From contig NZ_SWKR01000002.1 of assembly GCF_005144715.1 (NCBI RefSeq), positions 1,584,555-1,648,554 on the forward strand: a DNA stretch of 64,000 nt, in the 5' to 3' direction. The DNA comes from Sphingomonas baiyangensis (lineage in GTDB: Bacteria > Pseudomonadota > Alphaproteobacteria > Sphingomonadales > Sphingomonadaceae). Positions 48,428 to 59,652 of the stretch are shown piece after piece. Made by a program: the position numbers and the translations under genes. The notes beneath the pieces are model-generated. The model was not told the origin of the DNA and did no database searches. It worked only from the letters and a program-made list of their open reading frames with translations. Position 1 is the stretch's first letter, and each line of letters starts with the position of its first letter.

Positions 48428-50524
48428 CTAGCGTGGTGCGCTCGCGATCGCGGGCGCGGCGGGGCGCGCGCGATCGGTGCGATAGCGGTCGAACCAGGCG
48501 AGGATCGCCGCTGCCTTGGCTGCGGATTGGCTCGGCCGCGCGGTGAAGCCGCCATGGCTTGCACCCGGCACCTTGACGAGCGCCGTCGGCACGCCGCGAA
48601 TCTGGAGCGCCGCGTAATATTGCTCGCTCTCGCTCACCGGCGTGCGATAATCCTCGGCGCCGACCACCACCAGCGTCGGCGTCTTGACGTTGCCGACGAG
48701 GCTGAGCGGCGAGCGGTTCCAGTAGCTCATCGGGTCTTCCCAGGGCTGCTTGGCGAACCAGTAGCGCGAGGTGAAGCCGGTGCCGTCCATCGTCAGCGCC
48801 TCGCTGATCCAGTTGATGACGGGCTTCTGCGTCGCCGCCGCCTTGAAGCGATCGGTCTTGCCGACGATCCAGCTTGTCAGCACGCCGCCGCCCGATCCGC
48901 CGGTGACGAACAGATTGTCGGGATCGGCGACGCCTGCAGCGATCGCGGCGTCCACCGCGGCGATCAGGTCGTCATAATCCTCGCTCGGGTAATTCTTGTC
49001 GATCAGGTTGGCGAATTCGCTGCCGTACGAGGTACTGCCGCGCGGATTGGTGTAGAGCACCGCATAGCCGGCCGCGGCATAGAGCTGGTTGTCGGTCGCG
49101 AATACGGGGCCATAGGCGGTGTGCGGACCGCCATGGATTTCGAGGATCAACGGCACGCGCGTGCCGGGCTGGTGGCCGGGCGGCAGCACCAGCCACGAGG
49201 CGATCTTGCGCCCGTCCTTCGCCGTCACGTCGAGCGGCTCGACGCGGCCCATCGTCTTGGCCGCCATCAGCGTGTCGTTGAGCCGCGTCACCTGCCGCCC
49301 CCCGACGAACAGGTCGGCGGGGCGCATGCCGCCGCTCGCATCGCCGGTATAGGCGATCGTGCCGCCGTCCGACACGCTGAACGCGCCGCCGGTATAGGGC
49401 CGGTCGAGCCCGCCACCGGCAAGATTCTCGTGTAGCACGGTGCGCCGCCCGTCGAGGCCGATGCGCGCGACCTTCTTGCGCGCATCGTCGTCGTAGGAGA
49501 CATAGAGGCTGCGGCCGTCATCGGCCCATTCGACGGTATCGATGCCGCGATCGAGATCGGCGGTAAGCGGGCGGACGTTCGACCCGTCGCGGTCCATCAC
49601 ATAGAGCTGCGACGGCGTGTAGCTCACATATTTGTCGTCGAAGCCCAGATACGCGATCTTGGATCCATCGGGCGAAAGCACCGGCGCCTCGTCGGGACCG
49701 TAGCGGCTGGTGAGCTTGGTGAGCGAGCCGCTGGCGATGTCGACGGCATAGACGTCGCTGTCATTGGGTTCGCGCTCCCAGTCGGGCCGGCGATTGGCCG
49801 AGAGGACGAGCGTGCGGCCGTCGCGCGACCAGGAAAGCGGGCCGCCATGGTTGAACTTGCCGAACGTCACCTGCCGCGGCGCGCCGCCATCGGCCGAAAC
49901 CACGAACACATGGTCGAAACCGGGCTTCAGATAGCCCGCGCCATCGGCGCGATAGGTCACACGATCGATGATCTCGAGCGGCTCGGCCCATTTGGCGCCT
50001 TCGGGCTTCTTGGGGGCTTCGCCGAGCTTCATCGGCTCGCCGGGCACGCGCATCACATAGGCGATCTGGCGGCCATCGGGCGACCATGCCACTGCCGAAG
50101 GGCTGTCGGGCAAGCCGGTGATGCGCGCGGTCTCGCCCGATGCCATCCAGCGGACATGGAGCTGCGGCGACTGGCCCTCGACCGCCGATACATAGGTTAG
50201 CCGGCTGCCGTCGGGCGACCAGCGCGGGCTCAAGTGTGATCCGGGCGTCGCGGCGAGCGGGCTCTGCTGGCCGGTTCGAACATCGACGAGCCAGATCGCC
50301 GAGCGCATGCGATCGGTCATCACGTCGCCCGAGCGGCGGACATAGGCGACGCGGCTGCCATCGGGGCTGATCTGCGGATCGGCGGCCTGTTCGAGCCCGA
50401 ACAGATCGGCGCCGGTGAAGCGCCGGTCGGGCGCCTCCATCTGCTGCGCAAACGCGATCGGCGCGGCAATCGGCAGCGCGGCAGCGCAGAGCAGCGCGGC
50501 GACGGTGGTGCGGAACATCGGCAT
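48428..50524 (-). CDS. S9 family serine peptidase (acylaminoacyl/dipeptidyl peptidase type)
   Basis: 698 residues, exported by a signal peptide (RTTVAALLCAAALPIAAPIA to FAQQ). A beta-propeller of WD/PD40-like repeats (SPDGSRVAYV, SPDGRQIAYV, SPDGSKIAYL) covers about residues 45-420; the alpha/beta hydrolase domain follows. Catalytic Ser lies near 544 in TGGSGGGVLTSW, Asp in GAEDYRTPV and His in GASHGG. It probably degrades peptides in the periplasm. It is transcribed alone; 59 bases separate it from prsT. Confidence 0.96.
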   Translation of the reverse strand: MPMFRTTVAALLCAAALPIAAPIAFAQQMEAPDRRFTGADLFGLEQAADPQISPDGSRVAYVRRSGDVMTDRMRSAIWLVDVRTGQQSPLAATPGSHLSPRWSPDGSRLTYVSAVEGQSPQLHVRWMASGETARITGLPDSPSAVAWSPDGRQIAYVMRVPGEPMKLGEAPKKPEGAKWAEPLEIIDRVTYRADGAGYLKPGFDHVFVVSADGGAPRQVTFGKFNHGGPLSWSRDGRTLVLSANRRPDWEREPNDSDVYAVDIASGSLTKLTSRYGPDEAPVLSPDGSKIAYLGFDDKYVSYTPSQLYVMDRDGSNVRPLTADLDRGIDTVEWADDGRSLYVSYDDDARKKVARIGLDGRRTVLHENLAGGGLDRPYTGGAFSVSDGGTIAYTGDASGGMRPADLFVGGRQVTRLNDTLMAAKTMGRVEPLDVTAKDGRKIASWLVLPPGHQPGTRVPLILEIHGGPHTAYGPVFATDNQLYAAAGYAVLYTNPRGSTSYGSEFANLIDKNYPSEDYDDLIAAVDAAIAAGVADPDNLFVTGGSGGGVLTSWIVGKTDRFKAAATQKPVINWISEALTMDGTGFTSRYWFAKQPWEDPMSYWNRSPLSLVGNVKTPTLVVVGAEDYRTPVSESEQYYAALQIRGVPTALVKVPGASHGGFTARPSQSAAKAAAILAWFDRYRTDRARPAAPAIASAPR

Positions 50525-50583
50525 CTTCTCCCCTTCGGATGCCGGTTTGTGCCACGATCTGCGGGCGTCGCAAGCAGGAACCG

Positions 50584-52591
50584 TCAGCGCACGGCGCGCA
50601 GTTCGTCGGTGGCGGCAGCCATATTGGCTTTGATGCCCGCATGTTGCGGCGCGATACGCGCCGCCTTTGCGAACAGCTGCGCCGCGCCGGCCAAGTCGCC
50701 GCCCGCGCGCCGCGCCTGCCCATAGGCATCGCCGATCGCCGCGTTCTGCGGCGCCAGCGCATAGGCCGCCGCGCCAAGCCGAACCGCCCGATCGGCCTCG
50801 TCGACCGCGACATAGGCGATGGCCAGTTCGGCCAGCAGCGCCGCATCGCGGTTGCCCAGCCGCAGCCGCAACCGCTCGAGCGCGTCGATCGCCGCGTCAT
50901 ACTCCCCCGCGGCAAGCTGCCAGCGTGCGCTGAGGCGGAGCGCGACGACATCCTCGGGGTTCTGCGAAAGATAGGTGGCGAGTACCTGTGCGGCCTGCGC
51001 GCGATTGCCGGCAGCCTCGAGCGCCTCGACCAGCCGGAGCATCACCGGCTGATCGTAGCGCAGGTTCGCAGCGCGGGCATAGACGATGGCGGCGTCGGCG
51101 GGCCGCCGGCCGATCATCAGCACGTCGCCTACCAAGAGATGCGCGGCAGGCACGCCCGGATGCGCCGCTGCGAGCGCATCGGCCTCGCGATAGGCGCGTT
51201 GCAGATCGCCCGCCTGTGCCAGCCCGCGGATGAACGCGATGATGCGGTCGGGCGCGCCGCCGCTCGTCGCGGCCTCGGCCTGCAACGACGCGAGCGAGCG
51301 GCCGCCCATGAAGGCCGGCGCCGCCGCGCGCGCAGGTATCGCCGCGCGGTCGATCAGCTCGGCGGCGGGGCCGCGCTCGCCGATGCGCTCGTGCCCGCGC
51401 GCGGCGAGCAGCAGCGACAGCGTGTCGGCATCGCCTCGCCGCACGACGGGCTGCAACGCGCGCACGCCCTCGCGCGCGGCCCCCGATCGCAGATAGGCGG
51501 TGGCGAGAAGCTGCCGCGCCTCGCGGTTCATCGGCTGCGCGCCGACGATATCGCCGAACGCCGCGATCGCCTGTTCGTGCCCGCCCGACTCCATCGCGAG
51601 GATGCCGCCGAGCAGTTGCGCGCCGGGCAGCCCGGCTAGCGAGCCGCCGGCGCGCTGGAGAATGCTGCGCGCGAGGCCGAAACGCTGCGCTCGCGCTGCC
51701 AGCACCGCCTGCAGATAGAGCGCGCGCGGGCTGTTGCGGCGCATTTCGGTCGCGCGGCGCACCGCCGCCAGCATCGCGCGCGGGCGGCCGGCATCGCCCA
51801 GCGTCGCGGCATAGTCGATCAGCGCATCGTGATGGCGTGGATCGCGCTTGAGCGCCTCCTCGAACCACGGAAGCGCGGCGACAAGGCCATATTGGCCGCG
51901 CACCAGCTGCGCGCGCAGCAGCAGCGCGTCGACGGGCCGACGATCGAGCGAAAGCGCGCGGTCGCTCGCGGCGATCGCGCGGGCGACGTCGCCATTGTCG
52001 GCATGAAAGCTCGCCAGCGCCTGCCATGCGGCGGCATCGCGCGGATATTGCTCGACGAGCATGGCGAACTGGCGCTCGGCACCCGCATAGTCGCCGCGCT
52101 GCGCGAACAACTGCGCGCGCACGCGCTCGACATAGGGGCGGTAGCGCTGGCTCGCGCCATCGAGCGCAAGCGATGCGCGACGCGTCTCGCGCTGGAGCAG
52201 CAGTGCTTCCGCACGCAGGTGCTGGACGCGCGCCATGTCGAGCCCCGCTGCCGCCGCGCGCGCGAGCGAGGCGTCGGCCCCTACCCCGTCGCCCAACGCG
52301 ATCTGCATGCGAGCCAGCACCGCATGGCCGATCGCAAGCGTGTGATCGGCGGTCGTCGCCGCCTGCGCGGCATCGCGCGCTGCCGAGACATTGCCCGCCT
52401 CGAACAGCGCGAGCGCGCGCGCGGTCTCGGTGCGTGCGGTATCGCGGTCGGCGAAGTCGGGAAGCAGCGCGCGAAGCCCCAGAAACGCCACCACCAGCCC
52501 GGCAAGCGCCATCGCCGCCACGACGATCGTACGGCGCACGCGCCGCCGTCGCCGCCTTCTGCCCGGCACGGGCAAGGCCGGAAGCGCGGCG

Positions 52592-52608
<17 letters not shown>
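50584..52608 (-). CDS. prsT: TPR-repeat protein of the PEP-CTERM system, PrsT-like
   Basis: 674 residues. A basic start (RRRRRRRVRRT) precedes one membrane helix at about 25-47, and the rest is a chain of TPR helices (for example DAAAWQALASFHADNGDVA, PAAHLLVGDVLMIGRRPAD). PrsT proteins are usually longer, around 900 residues, so the name rests on context: it directly follows prsR (17-base overlap) and prsK. Likely role: scaffold in export or assembly of PEP-CTERM proteins and exopolysaccharide. Confidence 0.8.
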
Positions 52609-53949
<1,341 letters not shown>

Positions 53950-53953
<4 letters not shown>

Positions 53954-56004
53954 GCCGCCTTCCCCATGTCATCCTCGGCACGACATGCGGCGGGCAGCAC
54001 CAGCCGGAAACGCGTGCCTTCCCCCTCGCGGCTGGTTACGTCGAGCGTGCCGCCCATCGCCAGCGCGTGCTGCCGTGCCTCGAACGCGCCGATGCCGAAG
54101 CCCGTCGCCTTGGTCGACACGAAGGGGCGAAACAGCTGGTCGCGCATGAAGCCCGGCGACATGCCGCAGCCCTTGTCGATCACCTCGATCGCGACGCCGG
54201 CGTCGCACGCGTCGACCTGTACGAGCACGGGCTCGCCGGCGGGGCTGGCGTCGATCGCGTTCTGGATCAGATGCCGCAGGATCTGCTCGAGCCGCGCGGG
54301 ATCGGCAAGCGCGACCGCCTCGCTGCCGGCGCGAACGATGACGGGATGGACCAGCCGGCGCTCGGCGGCCAGCGCATCTACGATGCCACGCACTGCGACG
54401 GCACGCGGAGGCTCGGCGCGCGCGGGACGCGCCTGGCTCAGCCGCGCGACAAGCTCGGTCATGCGACCGGCCGATTCGTTTAGCGTCGCCACCATGTCGG
54501 CGCGGAACGCGGGATTGTCGGCGTGGCGCTCGGCGTTGCGCGCGACAAGGCTCAGCTGGCTGACGAGGTTCTTGATGTCGTGCAGGATGAAGGCGAAGCG
54601 GCGATTGAACTCCTCGAACCGCTCGGCCTCGGCCAGCCGGGTCTGCGCCCGCGCTTCGGCGAGATAGCTTGCGACCTGCCGTCCGGCGACCTTGAGCAGG
54701 TCGAAATCCTCCCAGTCGAGCGCGCGCTCGATGGGCGGCCGTGCCAGCAGGATTGCGCCCGCGAGCGCTCCCAGATGCGGCAGCGGGACGATTACCCATG
54801 CGGCATCGAGCGACAGCATCCACGCCGGGACGGCATCGATATCGCCCGCCTCGGTGTTGCCGGCACGCACCGCGTCGAGCTCGATCACGCGATTGGTGGC
54901 GCCAAGATGCCGCGCCAGCGCGCCTGCGGTGACCGCGGCGGGCAGATCGCCCGGCGGCCAGTTCCAGTGCGTGCCGACGACGAGCCCCTCCGCCTCGGGG
55001 AGCAGCAGCACGCCGGCGGGTGACAAGGTAAGATCGGCCACCGCCTTGACGACGCGTTCGTCGAGCGGCGCGGCGCCTTCGGCACTGCCGAGCGTATCGG
55101 TAAAGCGCATCCATTCGGCGCGGTAGTCGTAGCGGTGCCTGAACAGGTGTTTGGCGAGCTTGACGCGCGCCCAGGCGCGCAGCGGCGCGGTGGACAGGAT
55201 GGTAAGCAATGCCGCGGTCGATCCGAAGATGAACGCCGTCTGGAACACGCGCGCCTGCTCGCCCGCCAAGTGACCGACCGCCGCAGTGGCAAGCGCCAGC
55301 GCCGCAAAATAGGCGAGCACCGCAAGCAGCGACAACGACTGGAACGCGACTGCGCGCGACCATTCGACGCGGTGCTCACCGCCGCGCTGGAGAAGCGCCG
55401 CCAGGATCGTCGCGAGCGCGAGAAATGCGGCACCGCGCGCGGCGAGCAGAACCGGTGGCCATTCGCCCGTCGCCCATGCCAGCGTCAGCAGATTGGCATC
55501 GATCACCCATATCGCGGCAGCGGCAAGCGCGAGGCCGCGCACGATACCCGGCGGCGCCTGCCGATAGGCGTGGAGCACCAGCACCAGCGCGCCGAGCACC
55601 GCAAGCAGCCGCAGCGCGATCCCGCTTGCGGCAAACGCGCTCATGCCTTGCGCCGCGGATGGGTCGGCCGCTCCCGCCGCACCCAGGAGCCCGCCGCCGA
55701 CGAACACGCAGGCGATGATGCCGGTCGCTGCCAGCAGCGATGCCCGCCGCCGCTCCGCGACCGGCAGCAGCCGATGCACCAGCAGCAGCCAGCCGAGATT
55801 GCGCAGGATGCCCGCCAGCGTCGTCGCGGTTTCGACGCTGCCGATGCCGGCCACGGCGAGCGCCCACAGCGCGGTTCCCGCGAGCGCCGCCACCATCGCT
55901 CCGCGCGGTGCGCCGATCGTCCGCGCCCGCACGCTCCACAGCGCGAGTGCCGCGAACAGCAGCGCCGCGAGCGCGTGGCTCCAGAGGATCAGCACCGCCG
56001 CCAT
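53950..56004 (-). CDS. prsK: membrane histidine kinase PrsK
   Basis: 684 residues. About eight to ten N-terminal membrane helices (to residue 280) form the PrsK sensor region; a GAF-like domain follows (about 310-450), then a coiled coil and the kinase core with His in FILHDIKNLVSQLSLVARNA. The ATPase has LIQNAIDAS, DKGCGMSPGFM and GFGIGAFEARQHA. The HDIKN box, unlike HExRT, is characteristic of the PrsK group. It is the partner of PrsR. The exosortase itself is not in the window. Confidence 0.95.
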
Positions 56005-56008
56005 CGCG

Positions 56009-57397
56009 TCAGCGCGCGCCTTCGGGCCACAGCACGACGCGCACCGTCTGCAACAGGATCAGGATATCGAGGAAGGGCGAATAGTTCTTGGCGTAATAGA
56101 GATCGTATTCGAGCTTCTGGCGCGCATCCTCGATCGAGGCGCCATAGGGATAGTTGATCTGCGCCCAGCCGGTGATGCCCGGCTTCACCATGTGCCGCTC
56201 GGCATAATAAGGCAGCTTCTGCTCGAGATCGTCGACGAATTGCGGGCGTTCGGGCCGTGGGCCGACAAAGCTCATCTCGCCCTTGAGCACGCTCCAGCAT
56301 TGCGGCAGCTCGTCGACGCGCGTCTTGCGCAGCAGCCGGCCGATGCGCGTGATTCGCGGATCGTCCTTCTCGGCCCAGACCGCCTGCCCCGCCAGCTCGG
56401 CATCGGTGCGCATCGAGCGCAGCTTCACGATGTCGAAGCCCTGATTGTAAAGCCCTACGCGGCGCTGGCGGTAGAAGGCCGGGCCACGGCTGTCGAGCTT
56501 CACCGCGATGGCGGCGATCAGGATGACGGGCGCCATCAGCACCAGCAGCAGCGTGCTGGCGGTCACGTCGAACAGCCGCTTGAACATGCTCGAGAACATG
56601 CGTCCCGACGAGAAGCCGTCGGAAAAGATGAGCCAGCTGGGATTGACACTGTCGAGATCGACGCGGCCCGTCTCGCGCTCGAGGAAGGTCGATATCTCGT
56701 TGACGTGGACGCCCGTGGTCTTGATGCGCACGAGATCCTTCAGCGGCAGCGCATTGCGCCGTTCCTCGAGCGCTAGCACCACTTCGGACGCATTGAGGAG
56801 CACGACGTGATCGGCCAGATTGTAGATCGCATCGCGCGCGATCGCCTCGGGAATCACGCGATTGGCCTCGCTCATCGAGACATAGCCGACGACGACGAAG
56901 CCCGAGCCCGGCGTCTGCGCGAGCGACTTGAGGCGCGCGGCGCGCGGCCCCGCGCCGAGCACCACCACGCGGCGCTTGAACACCTGCCCGCCCAGCGTCT
57001 TGCCTACCAGCAGCCGCAGCAGGAACAGCCCGACGATCGCCGCGGCCATCGCGTAGAGCAGGTTCGATCGCCAGAAGGTGATCGCCGGCACGAGAAAGAA
57101 GAGGACGCTCAGGAAGATGGTGCCCAGCGACACTGCGACGATCAGACGCGCGGCGGCGAAACGCAGCGAGGTGAGCGCGCTGGCGCTGTAAACGCCCACC
57201 GCCACCATCGCGAGCAGCATCGACGCCGCGAAGCTCAGCAGTTGCGGCACCCGCGTCGCGATCGGCTCAACCTCGATCCCGACCTCGTGCAGCCGGTATT
57301 GCCAGCCGAACTCGGCCGCGGCGACGAGGCATAGGAAATCGAGCAGGCCGAGCAGCAGCACGGCGTTGGGGACATAGTGCTTGAACAACCGGATCAT
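56009..57397 (-). CDS. exosortase-associated polyprenyl-phosphate sugar transferase (EpsB/TIGR03013 type)
   Basis: 462 residues. Four N-terminal membrane helices, a Rossmann-like CoA-binding-type region (VVVLGAGPRAARLKSLAQTP), a fifth helix near 280 and the bacterial sugar transferase domain: KRLFDVTASTLLLVLMAPVI, KLRSMRTDAELAG, RKTRVDELPQCWSVLKGEMS, VGPRPERPQFV and GITGWAQINYPYGAS. It transfers the first sugar phosphate to undecaprenyl phosphate for exopolysaccharide. Its adjacency to prsKRT is typical of PEP-CTERM loci. It starts five bases before prsK's upstream side, in one operon. Confidence 0.94.
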   Translation of the reverse strand: MIRLFKHYVPNAVLLLGLLDFLCLVAAAEFGWQYRLHEVGIEVEPIATRVPQLLSFAASMLLAMVAVGVYSASALTSLRFAAARLIVAVSLGTIFLSVLFFLVPAITFWRSNLLYAMAAAIVGLFLLRLLVGKTLGGQVFKRRVVVLGAGPRAARLKSLAQTPGSGFVVVGYVSMSEANRVIPEAIARDAIYNLADHVVLLNASEVVLALEERRNALPLKDLVRIKTTGVHVNEISTFLERETGRVDLDSVNPSWLIFSDGFSSGRMFSSMFKRLFDVTASTLLLVLMAPVILIAAIAVKLDSRGPAFYRQRRVGLYNQGFDIVKLRSMRTDAELAGQAVWAEKDDPRITRIGRLLRKTRVDELPQCWSVLKGEMSFVGPRPERPQFVDDLEQKLPYYAERHMVKPGITGWAQINYPYGASIEDARQKLEYDLYYAKNYSPFLDILILLQTVRVVLWPEGAR

Positions 57398-57440
57398 CGC
57401 GCACGTCCCGAAACTGTAAGGCAGACCGACACGGTTCGGC

Positions 57441-57457
57441 TGTCGCAGAATTTGACA
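57441..57457. promoter_or_regulatory. imperfect dyad upstream of the sugar transferase operon
   Basis: TGTCGCAGAATTTGACA: TGTC and GACA arms around nine bases, 44 bases upstream of the sugar transferase start and 101 bases before manC. A regulator of either gene, possibly PrsR, could use it. No canonical -24/-12 RpoN promoter was seen next to it. Confidence 0.35.
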
Positions 57458-57557
57458 AAGAAAAGCTGAACGCCGCGCGGAGCCGGGCGTGGCTCCGACA
57501 GTTACGCATCGGTCCGCGCACGCCTATATGCGCGTATCAACGAAGGAATATCCGCCG

Positions 57558-58622
57558 ATGCCCGCGACCAGCCCGATCACCCCCGTCATCCTGTCCGGCG
57601 GGTCGGGCACCCGGCTGTGGCCGATGTCGCGGCCCGAAATGCCAAAGCAGATGCTGGCGCTGACCGCCGAGCAGACGATGCTGCAACTGACCGCGCAGCG
57701 GGCGAGCGATGCGCGCGGCGAGCTCGGCTTTGCACCGCCTATCGTCGTCGCGAACGCGCTGCATGCCGACCTGATCGAAGCGCAGCTCCGCGATGTCGGC
57801 GCCGCCGCGCAGGCGCTCATTCTCGAACCGACGGGGCGCAATACCGCGCCGGCGATCGCGCTCGCGGCGATCGCGGCGGGCGGGGGCGATGCGCCGCTGC
57901 TGGTGATGCCTTCGGATCATGTCATCGCCGACACCGCCGCCTTCCACGCCGCGGTCGCGCGCGCGCTGCCGCTGGTCGCGGACGGCTGGCTAGTGACGTT
58001 CGGCATCACGCCCGACGCCGCCGAAACGGGCTATGGCTATATCAAGGTGGGCCAGGCGCTTGCCGAGGGCGTCCACCGCGTCGACTGTTTCGTCGAGAAG
58101 CCGTTGCGCGATGCGGCCGAGGCGATGCTGGCCAGCGGCGACCATGTGTGGAACGGCGGCATCTTCCTGTTCCGCGCCGACGCCTATCTGGCAGCGCTCG
58201 CGACGCATGCGCCGGCGATGCTCGACGCGACGCAGGCCGCGATGGATGCGGCGCGGCGCGAGAACGGTCGCGTATGGCCCGAAACCGCCGCATTCGCCGC
58301 ATCCCCCGCCGACTCGATCGACTATGCGGTGATGGAAAAGGCCGATCGCGTCGCGGTGGTGCCGGTGGCGATGGGGTGGAGCGACGTCGGCAGCTGGGAC
58401 GCGCTGCATGCGATCAGCGCGTGCGACGCTGGCGGCAATGCCTGCCGCGGCGATGTGGTGGCGATCGACACGCGCAACTGCCTGGTGCGTGCCGACGGCA
58501 AGCGCATCGCGCTGGTGGGCGTCGAAGATCTCATCGTGGTGGCGAGCGGCGACGATGTGCTGGTGCTGCCGCGCGGCCGCAGCCAGGACGTCAAGAAGCT
58601 GATCGAGGCGATGCAGCGCTAG
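57558..58622 (+). CDS. manC: mannose-1-phosphate guanylyltransferase
   Basis: 354 residues; makes GDP-mannose from mannose 1-phosphate and GTP. Nucleotidyltransferase start ITPVILSGGSGTRLWPMSRP, LILEPTGRNTAPAIALAA, VMPSDHVIAD, FVEKP, WNGGIFLFRAD and GWSDVGSWDAL. It lacks the C-terminal cupin isomerase domain of bifunctional ManC/AlgA. AGGA lies ten bases before ATG 57558; in-frame ATGs at 57489 and 57528 are less likely. It probably supplies the polysaccharide pathway of the divergent sugar transferase gene. Confidence 0.95.
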   Translation: MPATSPITPVILSGGSGTRLWPMSRPEMPKQMLALTAEQTMLQLTAQRASDARGELGFAPPIVVANALHADLIEAQLRDVGAAAQALILEPTGRNTAPAIALAAIAAGGGDAPLLVMPSDHVIADTAAFHAAVARALPLVADGWLVTFGITPDAAETGYGYIKVGQALAEGVHRVDCFVEKPLRDAAEAMLASGDHVWNGGIFLFRADAYLAALATHAPAMLDATQAAMDAARRENGRVWPETAAFAASPADSIDYAVMEKADRVAVVPVAMGWSDVGSWDALHAISACDAGGNACRGDVVAIDTRNCLVRADGKRIALVGVEDLIVVASGDDVLVLPRGRSQDVKKLIEAMQR

Positions 58623-58629
58623 ACGGCAC

Positions 58630-58959
58630 ATGGGACGCGTGCGGCGCAAGCTGGCGGCAGCGGCAGGCGCGGCACGCGCGCAGGACGACCCCGACCTGCG
58701 CTGCATGCTGTGCGAGCGGCCGATCGGCAGGCGCCTGGAATGGCATCATGCCATCCCGCGCAGCCGTGGCGGCGATGCGGTGGTGCCGGTCCATCCGATC
58801 TGCCACCGGACGATCCACGCGACGTTCACCAACGTCGAACTGGCGACGGCCTATTGCACCGGCGAGGCGCTGCGTGGGCATCCCGCTATCGCGCGCTTCG
58901 TGACATGGGTCGCCGACAAGCCTGTGGATTTCCACGCGCCGACGCGCGCGGCACGATAA
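58630..58959 (+). CDS. small HNH-endonuclease-like protein
   Basis: 109 residues with CMLCERPIG, then LEWHHAIPRSRGGDAVVPVH and PICHRTIHATFTN. The paired His (WHHAIP), the later His of PICHRTIH and zinc-type cysteines fit the HNH fold used by nucleases; no restriction or phage genes are near. It follows manC by seven bases and converges with fdxA three bases away. Housekeeping DNA or RNA repair is possible, but function is not known. Confidence 0.88.
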   Translation: MGRVRRKLAAAAGAARAQDDPDLRCMLCERPIGRRLEWHHAIPRSRGGDAVVPVHPICHRTIHATFTNVELATAYCTGEALRGHPAIARFVTWVADKPVDFHAPTRAAR

Positions 58960-58962
58960 GGC

Positions 58963-59304
58963 TCAGTCGCCGGCGCCGGGCTCGGGCGAGAAATACTTGT
59001 CGAACTTGCCTTCCTCGCCCTTGAACGCATCGGCATCGGCGGGCGTCTGCCCGGCGTTGCGCGTGACGTTAGGCCATTGCGCCGAGAAGGTGTTGTTGAG
59101 CTCGAGCCATTTTTCGAGCCCGCTCTCGGTATCGGGCAGGATCGCCTCGGCGGGGCATTCGGGCTCGCACACGCCGCAATCGATGCATTCGCTGGGATTG
59201 ATGACGAGCATGTTCTCGCCTTCGTAGAAGCAGTCGACGGGACAGACCTCGACGCAATCCATGTATTTGCAGCGGATGCAGGCGTCGGTGACGACGTAGG
59301 TCAT
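58963..59304 (-). CDS. fdxA: seven-iron ferredoxin FdxA
   Basis: 113 residues. [20 protein letters not shown] carries the first cysteine set of a 3Fe-4S site, and [17 protein letters not shown] the CxxCxxCxxxCP motif of the 4Fe-4S site. The C-terminal extension ([17 protein letters not shown]) is typical of alphaproteobacterial FdxA. Electron carrier. It lies downstream of the S4-domain and helicase genes with a 36-base gap and may share their transcript, the usual alphaproteobacterial arrangement. Confidence 0.97.
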   Translation of the reverse strand: MTYVVTDACIRCKYMDCVEVCPVDCFYEGENMLVINPSECIDCGVCEPECPAEAILPDTESGLEKWLELNNTFSAQWPNVTRNAGQTPADADAFKGEEGKFDKYFSPEPGAGD

Positions 59305-59340
59305 GGTGCGGACGGACTCCCTTGGCGGTCGCCGGCCCTG

Positions 59341-59652
59341 CTATGCCGCGCTGCCGGGTGCGTCAACGCCCTTGGGCGCCGGACCGGCAGTGCCATCGAG
59401 CGCGACATAGAGCGCAGCGGCCTCGGCCGGCGGGCCGCGGCGGTGCGGCAATGCATCGATACGCACCACGCGTACGCGGCCATGCAGCGGAAAGGCGAGC
59501 ACCGTGCCGACGCGCACCGTCGCATGCGCCCGATCGATGCGGCGCCCGTCGAGCCGCAGCGTCCCCGCCTCGCAGATCGCCTGCGCGAGCGGCCGCGTCT
59601 TGGCGAAGCGCGCATACCACAGGAACAGGTCGAGCCGCATCGCCTCAGCCAT
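59341..59652 (-). CDS. S4-domain RNA-binding protein (Hsp15-like)
   Basis: 103 residues. S4 motif: MRLDLFLWYARFAKTRPLAQ, EAGTLRLDGRRIDRAHATVR and GTVLAFPLHGRVRVVRI. Hsp15-type proteins rescue stalled 50S subunits. The start ATG 59652 lies inside the end of the helicase gene (eight-base overlap); ATG 59640, directly after GAGGCG, is an alternative that begins at the conserved RLDLFLW. Confidence 0.92.
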   Translation of the reverse strand: MAEAMRLDLFLWYARFAKTRPLAQAICEAGTLRLDGRRIDRAHATVRVGTVLAFPLHGRVRVVRIDALPHRRGPPAEAAALYVALDGTAGPAPKGVDAPGSAA

